Source: Amyloporia xantha (lineage: Eukaryota; Basidiomycota; Agaricomycetes; Polyporales; Adustoporiaceae). Taken from it: a stretch of DNA of 64,000 nt. Below the pieces are notes generated by a model. That model worked only from the letters and a program-made list of their open reading frames with translations. It did not search any database and was not told the origin of the DNA. The number at the start of each line of letters is the position of its first letter. Position 1 is the stretch's first letter. This document shows, piece after piece, positions 33,017 to 47,179 of the stretch. The stretch is taken from contig JAYKKR010000008.1 in NCBI GenBank assembly GCA_036971615.1, positions 1,240,001 to 1,304,000 on the forward strand, given 5' to 3'. The position numbers were made by a program, and so were the translations under genes.

Positions 33017-34873
33017 TCATGGATGACCATAGAAGCCGCGATTAGAAGAGCCACCTGATCTGGAGCTGCCGCTGCACGTCTCAACGCTTAGTTCTCCGTT
33101 CGTAGCATCAAGCAGAAACCACATACTTTGATCCATGGCGCCTCTGGTGCGGATCCAATTCAATGAAGCTAGGCGACCCATAGCGTTGTTGCTGCGACCC
33201 GCTGGCGTAGTAATCATCACGGTGACTGGTTTGAGTGCCAGTCCTGTGGAGAATATCTGCTGACCTCCGTCTACGCAGGTGGTCAGTCATTGCACAAGCG
33301 TGTCCCTTGTGCACTCACCCTGAGGACGATGTTTCGCTTGGATCAAGAAACACCACATTAGGAGGTGCGTCGGATCGATGATAATCGTAGGATTGTCCTG
33401 GTCTATAAATGGCGAGTGATGGGTATCAGGAGGTGTTTTAATGTCGGTGTATCTCCTAACTGGGTCTTACCGGTAATCCCTGTCATCGTATTCGTCGTAC
33501 TCGCGAGAGCGATGTGGCCGGTACGAGGAGCTATATCCCTCGTCATATCTCGGGTCACGGCGAGAATAGTAAGTACGGTGTCCAGAGCGCTGACTCGGGC
33601 CATAGTGGCCCTCATACCCGCGGCTCCTGCTGGGATAATCACCCTCAAATCCAGCTCTAAGCAGTAGACGTGCTTAGTTTCTCATTGCACCATAAGTTGA
33701 CCATCAAGACGTACCGGCAAATCTCGCGCCCATACTCGTCCTCGACGATTACAGGGCGTAGGGGTCGCGGTCTGTAGTTTCCGCTGAAATCCCCAATACT
33801 GATGAGCAGCGAATTGGCAGAGTAAATGTTTGATAACGTTCAGAATACTAAGAAATGATACTAACCGCGTGATCTCATTGCCATCATCGTCCTCAAAAAT
33901 GACCGGAGCTCCTCCAGGTACGATATAATATGTGTCTTTCTCGCCATACGCACCCCGCTGAACAACGACCACCACCGGTGGATATCCATCATCGGATCCA
34001 CGCTGGTCCCATTGTTCAGGCCGATGGTTGTACTGACGTGGCAGAGACAATTAATTACTTCTGATAAATTATGAAACCAAGAAAACGAAACGCTTACTAT
34101 TTCGATAGAGGGTCTTGGGTCGAAAACAGGACGCTCGCGATGACGCCTAGACGTCTGCATCACATCCGGACGGATACCCTCAAACGGTGTGTTGCTAACG
34201 ATGTGCGGCTCGTGTCTTGCCTCGTGTATTGTGCCCACGTCGAAAGCTGCTGGCATCGGCATCGGCATCTGCTGCGGGCTGTACCGAGGTGTGCCCCTCA
34301 TGGGTGTGGTGGGGTCCAGGGTAGCAGGCGAGTAGGTGCCGTGGTCTGCAAAGGCTTCTTGTAGGCGGCTTAGCGAACTCTCCCGCTGCACGATGGGGAC
34401 CGGGCTGTGGTTCCGGGAAGGAATGTTCACATAGGACTCAGTGTCGTCTGACGATGCATACGGCAATCCGGAACGACCGTCCGGATAGCCATCAGCTGCC
34501 TGGTGTGATCTGCTGCGTTGAAAACGCTGTATGATTTTCCAGATTGACATGATCAGCACTGAGCACGGCAGTTGTATTGCGGATGATCACGAGACCTACA
34601 GGTGTCTCGCCCCCGTAGTAGGTCTGAAGGTCGTCAGACAACAGAGGTAATAACACAGGACAGCTGACGCACCTTCCCGCCAGTCTTGGATCTCTTCGAA
34701 AATGCCCTGCGCCAGGCAGAAGGTGGTCGAGGAGGCTGATGCGGGAAACCATGCTCGTCGTACGGATCATAGCCATTCTGTACATGCGAAGGATCATATC
34801 CTCCATAATAAGCGTACTCATTCCGTGTATTCTCCTTCGAGGAGCGGCCAAGGTTAGGTAGTAGACGAGACAT
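33017..34873 (-). CDS. Disordered Arg/Ser/Tyr-rich protein of unknown function
   Basis: No family recognised. At least seven exons. It begins MSRLLPNLGRSSKENTRNEY and then GGYDPSHVQNGYDPYDEHGF. The body is low-complexity: a Ser/Pro/Met-rich part (RYSPQQMPMPMPAAFDVG), a short ordered patch (DTYYIVPGGAPVIFEDDDGN) that repeats loosely as RPVIVEDEYGREICR, then RGYEGHYGPSQRSGHRTYYS with SREYDEYDDRDY. The last exons have RDDYYASGSQQQRYGSPS and probably GSSNRGFYGHP. The two VIFEDDDGNE/VIVEDEYGRE patches look like an internal duplication. The composition suggests an RNA- or phase-separation-related protein, which is only an inference. The 3' exon structure is uncertain; a stop at 33108 is an alternative end. 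Confidence 0.55.
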
Positions 34874-35634
34874 CTCAGGAGAGTGTCAAAGGGAATAGAA
34901 CAAAGAGAAATGCCAAAGGAGAGCAATCAGTCAGTGAAGAGAACAAGCATCGACAGCCAGCCCGAAGACTTAGAGCTTCAGTAGTGGCAGACAGTTGGTG
35001 GTAAGTAGTATAGGTGGAGTGGAGGCGGTGCGACCGCAGGTCAGTGTTGCCCACGGCCGCATGTGAGGGCGTCTCATATAGGTGTACATCGTGGAAGGCA
35101 TGCGGATATCGCACCACAGAAACGACGGGAGGATGGCAGAGATTTCATCTGGAAGGCAAGCCATATGCAATCTGTAGCGCGGATATGAGCCATTGGCTCG
35201 TATCTGGGGCGTGTTATAAAGATATACCATCCTTCACCTTGCGGGTGCATAAGGCGTGGGGCAGGACTATCAGTGTTAAGACACTCAGAAGATTGATAAG
35301 TAAGGAAATGAAGACTCTCGGAGAATTTCATTATAGACAGAATAAATGAATGCACACCGTCTGGGCTGAGCCGTTGGTGTCTGGAGGCACCAGATCACGA
35401 CTACCGTGCGAAGAGTTTACAACTTCGTGACTTCTTCAAACGGCCTACGCCTCGCTCTCAGGCACATAGGGTATACCCTCGCATGTCTGCGGGTTGCGGG
35501 ATGACCGAAGTCGAAATCTTGTCATTTTAATTTCGCATTGCCTGCTAAGTGTATTGAATGATCACGATGGGTACACTCACGATTGTACCCTATAACATCT
35601 CATTCATCGCCTCCGGCATTCTTCCTTCTGCTAC
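34874..35634. other. Intergenic
   Basis: About 760 bases upstream of the disordered-protein gene and downstream of the ZNRD2-like gene. Short frames on both strands; I see no gene or repeat. Confidence 0.5.
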
Positions 35635-36830
35635 CTAGCTATCATTCCGTTGCGATTGCCTGACTTGTGTGAGTGCCTGTGAGACCTTGTTAATGGCATC
35701 TGCTGTTTGTGCTATGAGAGCCGGATCTAACACGGGACTGCTCGCAAGAAGCTTGAGACGATCAGACAAAGCGTGCAACGCGAGTTCAAGGGACTGCGCA
35801 GTTTCTTCGAGAGCAGCGGAACTAGGAGTCGCAGCAGGCTAACGTGCGGATGTAAGATGAAGATCAAAGACACGTGAACCATATGAAACCCACATGGTTA
35901 AAATAGGAAGGCTGCGCCTGGATGGTCATGTTGGATGGAGACTGAATGAATCCATAAGCGTCAGAACTGGGTTGACCTGGGACAGCAAGGTAATCATACC
36001 CTTTCGAAATCAGCTCTATCTATAGCTTTTCCCTTATCCACTTTCGAGAATTTAGTGGACGATGGCGCAGCAGATTGAGACGTAGAAGTGGGATAATCGG
36101 CACTGTTGTCAGGAGAGGTAGCCGTATTGAGGGGCACTAAGCGACTTTCACCGAACTGTCCTCGCTCATCAACATATACAGTTCCACATATGACGCATTC
36201 CTATATATACAAACCCGTTGTTATGATGGTACTGCACATAAGTCTTGTCAATGTACCCACCTTGCGAGGGTCTTTTTCTCCGCCGGCCTTGGGCGGACGG
36301 ACAAGTGGGATACCGTAACACGCATTGTTGGGGCATTCATCAGCGAGCATTGCCCATCCCTTTAGCATGCGCCTCCCAATTTCCGCTGAGGCTGTGTCTG
36401 ACTGCTGTCTACGCCTTAAGATTTCTTCTGTATCAATAGGCGGTGCGAAAGTGGGAGAACTGAGAGTACTGGAGACTTCTGTAAGGGGGGTCGACGACCG
36501 AGAATGACGGCTGCTGGAAGCACTGCTGCTGAGAGACGATTGTTCATATGCTTGCGACCCTTCGGTGTTAGTACGTTCGACGAGGTTTGGGCGACTCGAA
36601 GATGCAGCGGTTGTCGGTGTGGCATCGCAATTGGCACAGAACGATGAGACAGGGGAAGTAGGAGAGCGCATTAGAGGGACCTTCGAGCAATTCTTGCAGA
36701 TATTATCTGTCAATATCTAGGAGATAGTATGCGTTGATATTGGAAGACGCTACCACTGACATTCACTACTCACCCAACCTTTTAACATGTACTCGCCTAG
36801 CTTGGAAGAAACGTCGATAATTGTGCTCAT
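35635..36830 (-). CDS. ZNRD2 / SSSCA1-like double zinc-ribbon protein, apparent frameshift
   Basis: Small protein of the Sjogren/scleroderma autoantigen 1 (ZNRD2) family. Exon 1 (MSTIIDVSSKLGEYMLKGW) splices to ILTDNICKNCSKVPLMRSP and SPVSSFCANCD, a complete Cys4 ribbon. After a Ser-rich linker a second ribbon follows: IGRRMLKGWAMLADECPNNA, CYGIPLVRPPKA, then ECVICGTVYV. The last exons have KVDKGKAIDRADFER, YDYLAVPGQPSSDAYGF and ETAQSLELALHALSDRL with DAINKVSQALTQVRQS, the helical tail seen in fungal members. Between ADFER and YDYLAV the frame shifts by one at a CCC run (35999-36001); no intron of sensible length resolves it. Either a sequence error or a broken gene. Molecular role poorly known. 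Confidence 0.75.
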
Positions 36831-37230
36831 GACGTGATTTGTCCCCAGGAATTGAAATTACGCTGTATTGACGCTATATATCAATAGGGATGTGGTTTGG
36901 CAGAAGTTTAAGAATGCCCTTAGAGATATCCGGTCGTTGGAGGACTTTTATGGAGTAGGCGCTTATCAGTTGGCGTACGTTATTTAGGTCAGGTGACCGA
37001 GATTCAGACTTTCCGATCACTTTGGGCAGTGGAAACGCAGTGCAGTCTACTTCCAAGTTCTCGAAAGCTAGAGACTCTGCCTAAGCCAGAGTTGAGCCTA
37101 GGCATTCATATTCTGCGTTACGCTCTTGTCTATTGTTGCTCCTGCGGAGCATTTCTAGCCGAGAGAGGGATTTACTGTGACTGTCCATGATCTCACAATA
37201 TACGTGTCTACATTTCATCGTCGATCCTCT
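36831..37230. other. Shared upstream region of the ZNRD2-like and EDEM genes
   Basis: 400 bases between divergent start codons. Presumably a bidirectional promoter; no clear TATA box or other motif seen. Confidence 0.5.
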
Positions 37231-40200
37231 ATGAAGTGGCCGACACACTGGCCAAAAGTCGTACTGTCGCTCCTCGTCATTGGCTTGGAAAGCCACCGGT
37301 GGACTCACGACGCAACAGCAGTTCTGGTGGAAGGTGCTGAATGGACGTCAGCTAGGAAGCTGGAAGTAAGGTATGTTGGAGGTGTTCGTGGTAGCATGTT
37401 GTGAAGTAACAAGTTAAATGACGTGCAGGGATCAAGTCCGTGCACTTTGGTATCATGGATTCGAGAACTACATGCAGCATGGTGAGAGAACTGAGCCTCC
37501 TTTCCTGGCATTCACGCATTTAATTAATGAAAGCCATTCGGTAGCATTCCCCTTTGACGAGGTATTTATAAGCATATTCACTGCCTTCTGCAGATCGTCT
37601 AATTCGAAGCACTAGCTCGCGCCCATATCATGTACAGGCAGAGGGCCAGATTGGCAGAACCCGTACGTTTTGATCAGGCTCGCTTGATTTCAGACAATGA
37701 TATTGGTTGTCCAGTGCGAACATTGGGACCAATGATGTTGCCGGCAACTTCTCTGTAACTCTGATCGATGCCCTCGACACATTCGTAATTCTGAACGATC
37801 GTCCAGGATTTGAGACGGCAGTGCGCAACGTCATCGACTGGGTCTCCTTCGACGTGAATACTAAACCTCAGGTCTTCGAGACCACCATACGAGCGCTGGG
37901 CGGTCTGTTGTCCGGACATCTTTTTGCGAATCAGACCGGCCAGCTGTTTCATTTACCATGGTACCGTGGCGAACTCCTTGCCATGGCACACGACTTAGGG
38001 CAAAGGCTGTTGCCCGCCTTCAGCACCCCTACGGGTATACCTTATGCGAGGGTAATTAACTTGAATGTTTACAATACTCTTATGTAGCTAATATATGTCC
38101 AGATCAATCTTCGTCATGGTCTGATGAGGAGCGAATCATTTGATACATGTACGTCCTGGTAGCAGTTTGGTCCAAGGTCTATACCAATAGTCACCAGGTA
38201 CGGCCGGTGCAGGATCCCTCATCCTGGAATTCGGCACCTTGAGCCGTCTGACGGAAGATCCCCGCTTTGAGAAGGCTGCGCTCAAGGCGTTCTTTGCCCT
38301 ATGGAACCGCAAGTCCGACATTGGTCTTGTAGGCAATACTTTGAATACATGGACAGGGGTGCGTGTTACAGCCTTAGTGTCCTCGTAGATAAACTTACGC
38401 ATTGTATTTGGCGGGACTGCAGAAGTGGCTCCATCCGGAAATAAGTAGTATCGGGGCGGGAGTTGATTCCTTCTTCGAATATGCCTTCAAGTGGTATGTC
38501 ATGAGTGGTGGGTGCAGTTACTATTATTTAGAATGCCGACACGAACCTAAATGCATCCGTATCGTCGTCGATGCATAGGTGAGGTCGAATTCTTGGATGT
38601 CTGGCAAGAGGCCTACGCTGCAATCATGCGCTATGGCCGAGCGCCCGATGGCTTTTGGGTAAGTCGGGTTCCAATGGGACGAGAATGCACTAACAATTTC
38701 TTCTGCAGTATCGTAGCGTCAACATGCATACGGTAAGATTATTTGTGCCCCATCACTCGTACTTAGCGAGCTGAAAAACTGGCTAGGGCGATCCAGTCTA
38801 CTCGACCTTTGACTCGCTGTCCGCTTTCTGGCCTGGCCTGCAGGTTCTAGCGGGTGATATTGAGAATGCTATCAAGTCGCATATGACGTGTGAGCACGTT
38901 TGCTACGAATATCGAGCATAGTCTGACGACCGTCTTGTTTAGATTGGAATATCTGGCGAGGACACTCTGGTCTGCCAGAGGTCTGGGATATGAACTACCG
39001 GCAAGCTACATCAATGCAGTACCCCCTGAGACCAGGCATGTTTCTTCTCGACCGATAGTACTGAGTCTATGCTGATAGCTTATTTCATCAGAGTTCGTCG
39101 AATCGACGTGGTATCTGTATAGGGTATGCCTGTCATTTGTGTGCGGATGCCTAATATGTCTGATATCTTGTCAGGCCACCCATGATCCTTTCTATCTTGA
39201 TGTCGGTGGCCGCATTCTCTACGACATAACCACTCGTGCCAAAGTCAAGTGCGGTCTTGCAAGCATCGGTGACCTCCGCACAAATGCTCAGGAAGACCGT
39301 ATGGAGTCTTTCGCGTTGTCTGAAACGCTGAAGGTGCGCATCCACCCGTCATGAGTATTCAAGAACACCCTTCCTGATTGAAATGCCAGTACCTCTACTT
39401 GCTGTTCGACGAGGCGAATCCAATCCACTCGGATGATTCGAACTATGTCTTGACAACTGAAGGTCATATCCTTTGGCTGGACCAAGGGTACACCAAACCA
39501 ATCTCATCCGTGCGGCGCAAGCTACGTGGGGTAGAAACCCACCAGTGCCCTGCGTATGAGCCTCCCCTTGTAGCGTATGACGACTGGACTGCCGAGACTG
39601 GGCTGACCGCTGGTGTGCGCGGACGAGCTGATATGGAGTACATACGCGAGCTGATCGGTGTCAAACCATCCGATCAAGACACAAAGCGATGGTCTCCAGA
39701 TGGATGGTGTGAAGTACCCAAGATGAATTTGTTTGTGAGTACAAATATGTATGTATTCAGGTCTCCGAACCTGAACTCATGATTCTTATACCAAACAGTC
39801 ATATGACTTCATTTTGTCAGCTGGAGGGCAATATGTACCGGAGGACACACATCCGGCGACAGAAAAACTCCTGCATGTCAGCGATGGATACGCTGTGTAC
39901 AATGTGTCGGGCATTCGGGCACACATCGTCAGTCGCCTGGACGGCAAGGGCTATGATGTAACAAAATGTAAGCCTCTTATGCATCGTATCAGTCCATTGT
40001 CTAATAAATCACTGATTGTAGTGGGTCCATACGCCGTGAAGACGGGCCAGGTGGTCTATGTACATGACCCCGAATTGTCATTTAGTCCCCTGGACGTGAA
40101 GGGAGCGCTAGACCGTAGCAGCATTTCACGAGTGCCAGAGGTTGACCTGCGATTTCACGTGGAGCTCGTTGACCCGTTGTTCCATTTGCAACCGGGCATG

Positions 40201-40768
40201 CATAAAGTCACCACAGAGCTATATGTGACGGCGTCAACGGCGCTTTTCGGTGGTGATCCCACCATTCCATCCCCAGCTTCTGGCGAGGCGCCACTACGAT
40301 TCGGACATGGCGAAGGGGTGAATGTCCTCCAAGAGCCGACGAACCCGTATGGCTGTCTTCCGTATGCACAGACATTTCAAGGCGACGCTGTTCTAGTACG
40401 GCGTGGAGAATGCACCGTTCCTGGAGAAGCTAGTAATGGCCCGGATCGCAGGGGCGTCCGGCGTTCTCGTGCTCAGTGATGAAGACCTGAACATCAACCC
40501 ATCTGTGGATCTCAATGAACTCGATACTGTCGAGGAAATCATCAAGGACGCGGTCATTGTCGTACTGCGACTGTCTGCTGCTGAAGCCGTCTCTGCTCTG
40601 ATGAATACCGCTGAACAGCTGGGGATCGGGCGAGTCATAGTTTCGGTCGAACCGGAAGCGCAGCCAGCGACGGATCGTCGGGAGGAGCGGAAGGCTACTT
40701 CTAAGGACATTAATCGCGTGCTGTATCTTAACGGACATCCTCTATTGAATACTAGGCTGATGGTGTAA
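37231..40768 (+). CDS. EDEM / Mnl-type GH47 alpha-mannosidase with PA domain, apparent frameshift
   Basis: ER lectin-like alpha-1,2-mannosidase that trims N-glycans of misfolded glycoproteins for ER-associated degradation. About 880 residues in many exons. [18 protein letters not shown] is a signal peptide or anchor. The GH47 domain contains [109 protein letters not shown], then [20 protein letters not shown] and [12 protein letters not shown] ends. A protease-associated (PA) domain follows (LVRRGECT, then [20 protein letters not shown]), as in EDEM3/Mnl proteins. Inside it, TGCACCGTTC shifts frame by one (40411-40420), so the literal reading stops at 40479 with 24 wrong residues. Removing one base restores the PA domain to the TAA at 40768. 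Confidence 0.88.
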
Positions 40769-40863
40769 GTTATTCATGGCCATTATTATAACTCAGCATA
40801 TACCACCGTGACAGGACAATGTACTACTGCAGGAAACTTTTGCGGATGCATAAATCGCGCTAT

Positions 40864-41582
40864 TCAGTCGTCTGCCTTCACCATGGAATACACCGGTGCA
40901 TCTAGCTGTTGAGCGCCCTTCAGAAACGTCAGCTCGATAACGAAGAGGTACTCCAAGGTTTTGCCCCCTCTCTGTACGACAAGCTCGCCGGCAGCCTTTG
41001 CGGATCCACCTGTTAAGAGAATAAGGACATACTAGACAGCAGCGCAATGATCGCACTTACCAGTAGCAATCAGATCATCCACTACAACAACACTCTGGCC
41101 TGCTTGGATCGCGTCCGCTTGCATTTCGAATGTGTCCTACATCGATACTATCTCAGAGCAGTTATCTCCGAGCTTTGTGAGTCCTACCGATCCATATTCC
41201 TTCTCGTACGTCGCAGTAACGCATTCGCCGGGCAGCTTACCCTTCTTCCTGACTGGCACGAAGGCCGCTCCCAACCTCAAGGCGATGATTGGTCCGAGGA
41301 GAAACCCTCGTGCATCCAGTCCGATCACGACATCCACTTTCTTGGAGGGCGAGTTCGGAATGGTCTTAGACGTGAGATGGTACATGAAATGTGTAATAAG
41401 CGTCTCAAAGGCGACAGGATCCCGAAGGATAGGGAACATGTCTAGGAAGACAATGCCCTGACGACGATGTGTATGAGCTTCCAATAATTCGTTCTCCAGT
41501 GCGAATAGGCGATTTTCACCTTCTTTGGGAAATCGGGATGGGCCTTGAGGAGGCTCCTGAGATGTTCAACATCCGATGTCAT
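40864..41582 (-). CDS. APT1: Adenine phosphoribosyltransferase
   Basis: Purine-salvage enzyme converting adenine and PRPP to AMP, cytosolic. Four exons, about 184 residues. MTSDVEHLRSLLKAHPDFPK, GIVFLDMFPILRDPVAFETL, DVVIGLDARGFLLGPIIALR, FVPVRKKGKLPGECVTATYE, and the PRPP-binding loop VVVVDDLIATGGSAKAAGEL are all present, followed by KTLEYLFVIELTFLKGAQ. Usual length and all motifs intact. Start at 41582 gives the family's usual N-terminus; an in-frame ATG at 41630 would add 16 residues. Ends VKADD at 40864, 95 bases from the EDEM stop on the other strand. Confidence 0.95.
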
Positions 41583-42038
41583 GGTCGTATAAAAGTTCGG
41601 CAGCAGATAGAAATCAAGGATACTGGGCACGATGAACTAAGTTCACCGAAGAGTCGCTTTACAAGGGTGTGTTGAGATTCAGATGTCGACTAGGACGCGC
41701 AGGATCCACAAAAAAAATCAATAAAACAGAGTCGCGAGGCCATTCGGAAGTCGCGTTCCATGTTGGTAATTCCGTGCACGACATCTTCACAACGGTTGAG
41801 ATATCTCGACCTGCGACGATTTCAATTTTCTCCTGCTAGAAACACGTTTGCCCTACGCAGTTGCATTTCCAAGCGCATGGCTCACAGCTCTACCCTTATT
41901 GCTGCCATCATATCCATACACTCGACTTTCAAGTTCCGCACTTCGTGCGACATCATATGAGATCGTCATGAGCATAGATATCATACCCGTATCGTGAAAG
42001 AAAAAAGCATGGATGATACGTAGGTAGACACTACAACA
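41583..42038. other. Intergenic between APT1 and the eS1 gene
   Basis: About 455 bases, tandem minus-strand genes. A short A-run lies near 41710. Nothing else recognised. Confidence 0.5.
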
Positions 42039-43048
42039 TTACACCGACTCGAGAATCTCTGGCTCCTTGAAGTCCTTGACAACTCGCGTACCCGTCTCCT
42101 GCGATAGCAGAACACATCAGAAAATGCACAGAAGCTATGCAAATGATGGAACTCACGTCTGTCGACTCGCCGTGCAGTTCAAGGAGCTTCGACATGTCGA
42201 ATTTGGGCGCCTTCAGAATCTTCGCCTTGTGAACGAAGACATTCTGGAGAGGGTAAATGCCGCGTGCAGCCTTCTCAATCTCCCGACCAATCGCTTCGGG
42301 GATGAACTTCTGCACAAGCTCCTTGAGATCACAAGAAGTCGCCTCCCGCGTCATGATCTCAAACATTTTGCGACGGATCTCCCGGATCTGAGAGCTCTGC
42401 GCATAGGTCGTCTTGCGAACCTGCGTTGGCCGACGCTTTGTGAAGCCGATCGCGAAAAGGCGGAGGAGGTAACCGTCGGTCGTCTTCACGTCGACGTGTG
42501 CCTCGATAAGTGTCTGCCACTTGCGAACGAGTGACCGAATCTTATCGCTGGAGAAAGACATGCCGTGGAAGTTGGTAAGGCAGTTCTTTCCCTGAACCTC
42601 GTCAATCCGTAGCTTAATTTTCCGGAAGGCCTGCTCCTCATCGTTGTTGAGGTCAGCGAGGGAGATCTCGACAATACGGCCCTTCAGCGAGTCGTTGGCA
42701 TTTTCTGCAGCACAATGAGTAAAAACACGGCAATAGACCACCCCAGAAGCAGATACGTACTGAGGCCCTGCGACCTGTTCACAAGAGTCTTGCCGACATT
42801 CCTCTTCTCGAAGATTGAGGGTGCCTTGATGTCGTACCAGTCTAATCGGCGACGCTGCCTTAGAGCAAGATATGCAATTTGAAGCTGCAATACACACCTT
42901 TGCGAGTGAATGGGTCCACGACTTTCTTCTTGATACCCTTCTTGCCCTTGGACAATCGTTTGTTCTGCGAGGAAATACACGCGTCAGCCTCGATTGAATA
43001 GATCACACATTCCTCCAGCTCAAGAGCACTGACCTTGCCTACTGCCAT
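42039..43048 (-). CDS. RPS1: 40S ribosomal protein eS1 (S3a)
   Basis: Structural protein of the cytosolic small ribosomal subunit. Five exons; the first is only MAVGK. The protein reads [120 protein letters not shown] and [20 protein letters not shown], ending EPEILESV. About 256 residues, a complete eS1. Multiple short introns near the 5' end are typical of basidiomycete ribosomal genes. Only 187 bases separate its start codon from that of the divergent ATG10. Confidence 0.97.
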
Positions 43049-43235
43049 GGTGAGTTTCGACGAAAGAAACCGTAAGAGACTGGTCGAGCACCGGCACTTG
43101 GACGGGCTATGTTTTGGCGTGTACGGGTGTAGCACGGGCTCTCGCCCGAGGAAGGCTGTGGGAATCGACAGTGGCTGAAACTCTAATTTGCAGCTATACA
43201 ATGAGCTCCCACGCCACCCTGACCAGCCCGCTATC

Positions 43236-44012
43236 ATGTCGACGACCTTCACGCGTTCACAATTCGCGACAGCCTGCAAGGCGTACGTCGCTAAGCACGA
43301 TGGCAAAAATCCTGTCGACTTGTCGGCACCAATTGTGAATTCTTCTTGCTGGAGTTGGAAAGAACACCCTGTGCGCCCTAGCCTGCTAGTCATCTTTGGT
43401 CAACATCTCAACGATTCCTAGTCAGTTCCCAACTGGGGATATTTGTCTCGAGAAGTGTTGCTGCCGTTTAGTTCAACTGAGCACCAAGAGATTGAAGATG
43501 ATGATAATCCCGAATATGTTGTCGAGGCGGAAGATGACGCCGCTACAAGTCCTACTGCCGGGGCGATCATTTCATGCCATCAACATGTCGTGTTCTCTCC
43601 TACGTTCCAAGTGCCAACATTCTACTTTACCGTGTATCAAGGCAGTATGTTCTTTCCATTTTGCGATGTACTTGGGCCGACGGACTGCTTTGCAGACGGA
43701 ACGCCACTGTCTCTTGATGCAATCGTGAAGACTCCCTTATTCAGGCCTCACATACTATCGAACGTCGAATCCACATCGTTTGCTCTGACAGACACAGGAT
43801 CAGCTTTTCCGTTACTGTCGCAAGGCGACCATCCTGTGCTTGGTACGCCCTCCTGGTATCTGCACCCCTGTCACACAGCAGAGACGGTAGAAGAAGTGAT
43901 GGCTGAGATCTGGTCTGAGAACTGGACGGAAGAGGACCGACTCCTGCGGTGGCTGGAAGCATGGTTCATGGTATTAGAACAGGTGGTCGATCTACGTTCA
44001 CGGAGTTTGTGA
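43236..44012 (+). CDS. ATG10: Atg10-like autophagy E2 enzyme
   Basis: E2-like enzyme that conjugates Atg12 to Atg5 during autophagosome formation, cytosolic. Two coding exons, about 240 residues. MSTTFTRSQFATACKAYV and WSWKEHP join after a 49-base intron to SVPNWGYLSREVLLPFSS. Signature segments: HQHVVFSPTFQVPTFYFTVY, and the active-site region SWYLHPCHTAETVEEVM (catalytic Cys in HPC), then LLRWLEAWFMVLEQVVDLRS. Residue order and spacing fit Atg10. The stop TGA at 44010-44012 overlaps a GTGAGT donor sequence, so a further 3' exon cannot be excluded, but the family normally ends here. Confidence 0.85.
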
Positions 44013-44764
44013 GTACATATGTTCGTCCTCTCACTGACTCGTACAGATCTTCACAATCTATGCGTAGTTGTTGATGCTATGCCAGCTCCTTCCGTGGCAA
44101 CTGGCAGAGACGCGCAGAGTAATCGTGTGTGCACCATCCACGGGCTCGCCCGCTTTTCAGGTCAGTACGATGTGCACAGCGGTACCGCATCTCTTGGTTC
44201 GTGTACGAATATGATGACATCATCATGTTCCTCCCATTACAGAAGAACGTGCATTTTTGTGGTGTTCTTCGGTAAGACAGGTTTAGGTTCCAGGGTAGTG
44301 GATTTGTGGTAAGGCTTGCTGTTCTCGCTTGCTGTGAATATCAAGCGGCACATATGTATTTCGTCCATATCGTGATGTATCTCAGCTTATGTGCGGCAGG
44401 AATTGCAGTAGAAATGTTGCATGTACTGTCTTCGGTTCCCTAGACTGCTTGTACTTGTTGCATTTATACTTATGACTCATCCCGTACGTGAGAGGACGCT
44501 CTCGTATCCGATCGCTTGGTTCGTCCGGTTGCGCCTTCTTTGCATCCTTCGGTCATGAGACATGGTCGCCGACCTCTTTATAAGAGCCTGGTCCGGGAGG
44601 CTGTTGCGGAATCGTCTCACTACAATTGAGTCCTGCACTGTACGACACTTTACGACTCATTCTACCAGGGATTACCACATAAGGCGTCGAGTCGTACGAT
44701 TGCAAAAATCGACCATCAGATACAGGCGATTGGTCGGCTAACCCCACGAAATTGTACAGTCGGC
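44013..44764. other. Intergenic upstream of the thiolase gene
   Basis: About 750 bases before the TATA box of the thiolase gene. Open frames on both strands have no recognisable product. Confidence 0.5.
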
Positions 44765-44770
44765 TATAAA
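44765..44770 (+). promoter_or_regulatory. TATA box of the thiolase gene
   Basis: TATAAA in CGGCTATAAAGC, 94 bases upstream of the ATG at 44859, a normal spacing with a 5' UTR of about 60 bases. Confidence 0.55.
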
Positions 44771-44858
44771 GCTGGAGTAGTCGGACGAGATGTTTGCTGC
44801 ACGTTTAGCTGTCCGTCCGCCCTCTCACCGCCGCTCTCTCACACACTTCGTCCGTAAA

Positions 44859-46317
<1,459 letters not shown>

Positions 46318-47179
46318 AACTAGGGTACTATAGGGACGTTATTATCGCGCACTTCTGTATTATATTTGCATCGCTATCGCATTTTCGCTAGTGTTCTAGA
46401 TTGAGATCCATCTAATGAAAGTCGGGATTTGCTATCTGCATCGATGATCGAGCTCGAGGGGGATGGTTTCGGAAATGTGTTTAAATGAGCAGAATAAGGC
46501 ACCTAAGTACTCGTAATATTCCTCCCGTACCAGCTCGCTGAGAATCCCAAGATAAGCGGTAGGTTTGAGGTGGTGACGTTCAAGGCCATGGAGTCACTGT
46601 ATGACACAAATGCCGATACCGCCTATAGTCATGTTGTGCAGAGTCAGCTCAAACTTTGATCTGCTGGGTTAGCCCACGGTTCCAGGCTTGCAATCGCCGT
46701 CTGATACTTGGGTCCCCTCTTTTTTTCTAGCAGAATGAAGATGCGAGTCAGGAACGGGACATATATAAGTACAGAGGCGGCGTTATGCGCCACAACGCGT
46801 CGACGTCGACCGACGGTCATCGACCTGATTCCTTGGGACCTTGTCCTGATCGGTGATCGAATGATTTCAGATGCCGCCGGTGGCCTTCAAGCAAGGTTCA
46901 TTATCTCTACCTTCTCTATCTAACGTGATCCCCTCACTTATAAGGTCAAGCCCTCCTGCAAGCGGCCTCCGCTGCCATGTTATCTCTCCCTATCGTCTCT
47001 AAATTTGCTCTTCGATTGAGTTGTTTGACTCAACCGGCGTGTGCCTCGCCAGAACAGCCGGATCCCTTTCTCTCAAGGAGGTCCCTCACAATTGATTATA
47101 AAGTGCCACCGAAGAACCTTCTCTCTAGGCCTTCCTCTTCCCACCGAAGTGCTACACGATCCGCCTGTGACCCTGAAAT
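46318..47179. other. Intergenic upstream of the second allantoate-type permease
   Basis: About 860 bases. A TATATAAG at 46763 lies too far upstream to be assigned. No gene recognised. Confidence 0.5.

Noticed and set aside
44019..44312. 97-codon frame directly after ATG10
   Set aside because: Could be a 3' exon if the GTGAGT at the ATG10 stop is used, but it does not resemble any Atg10 C-terminus.
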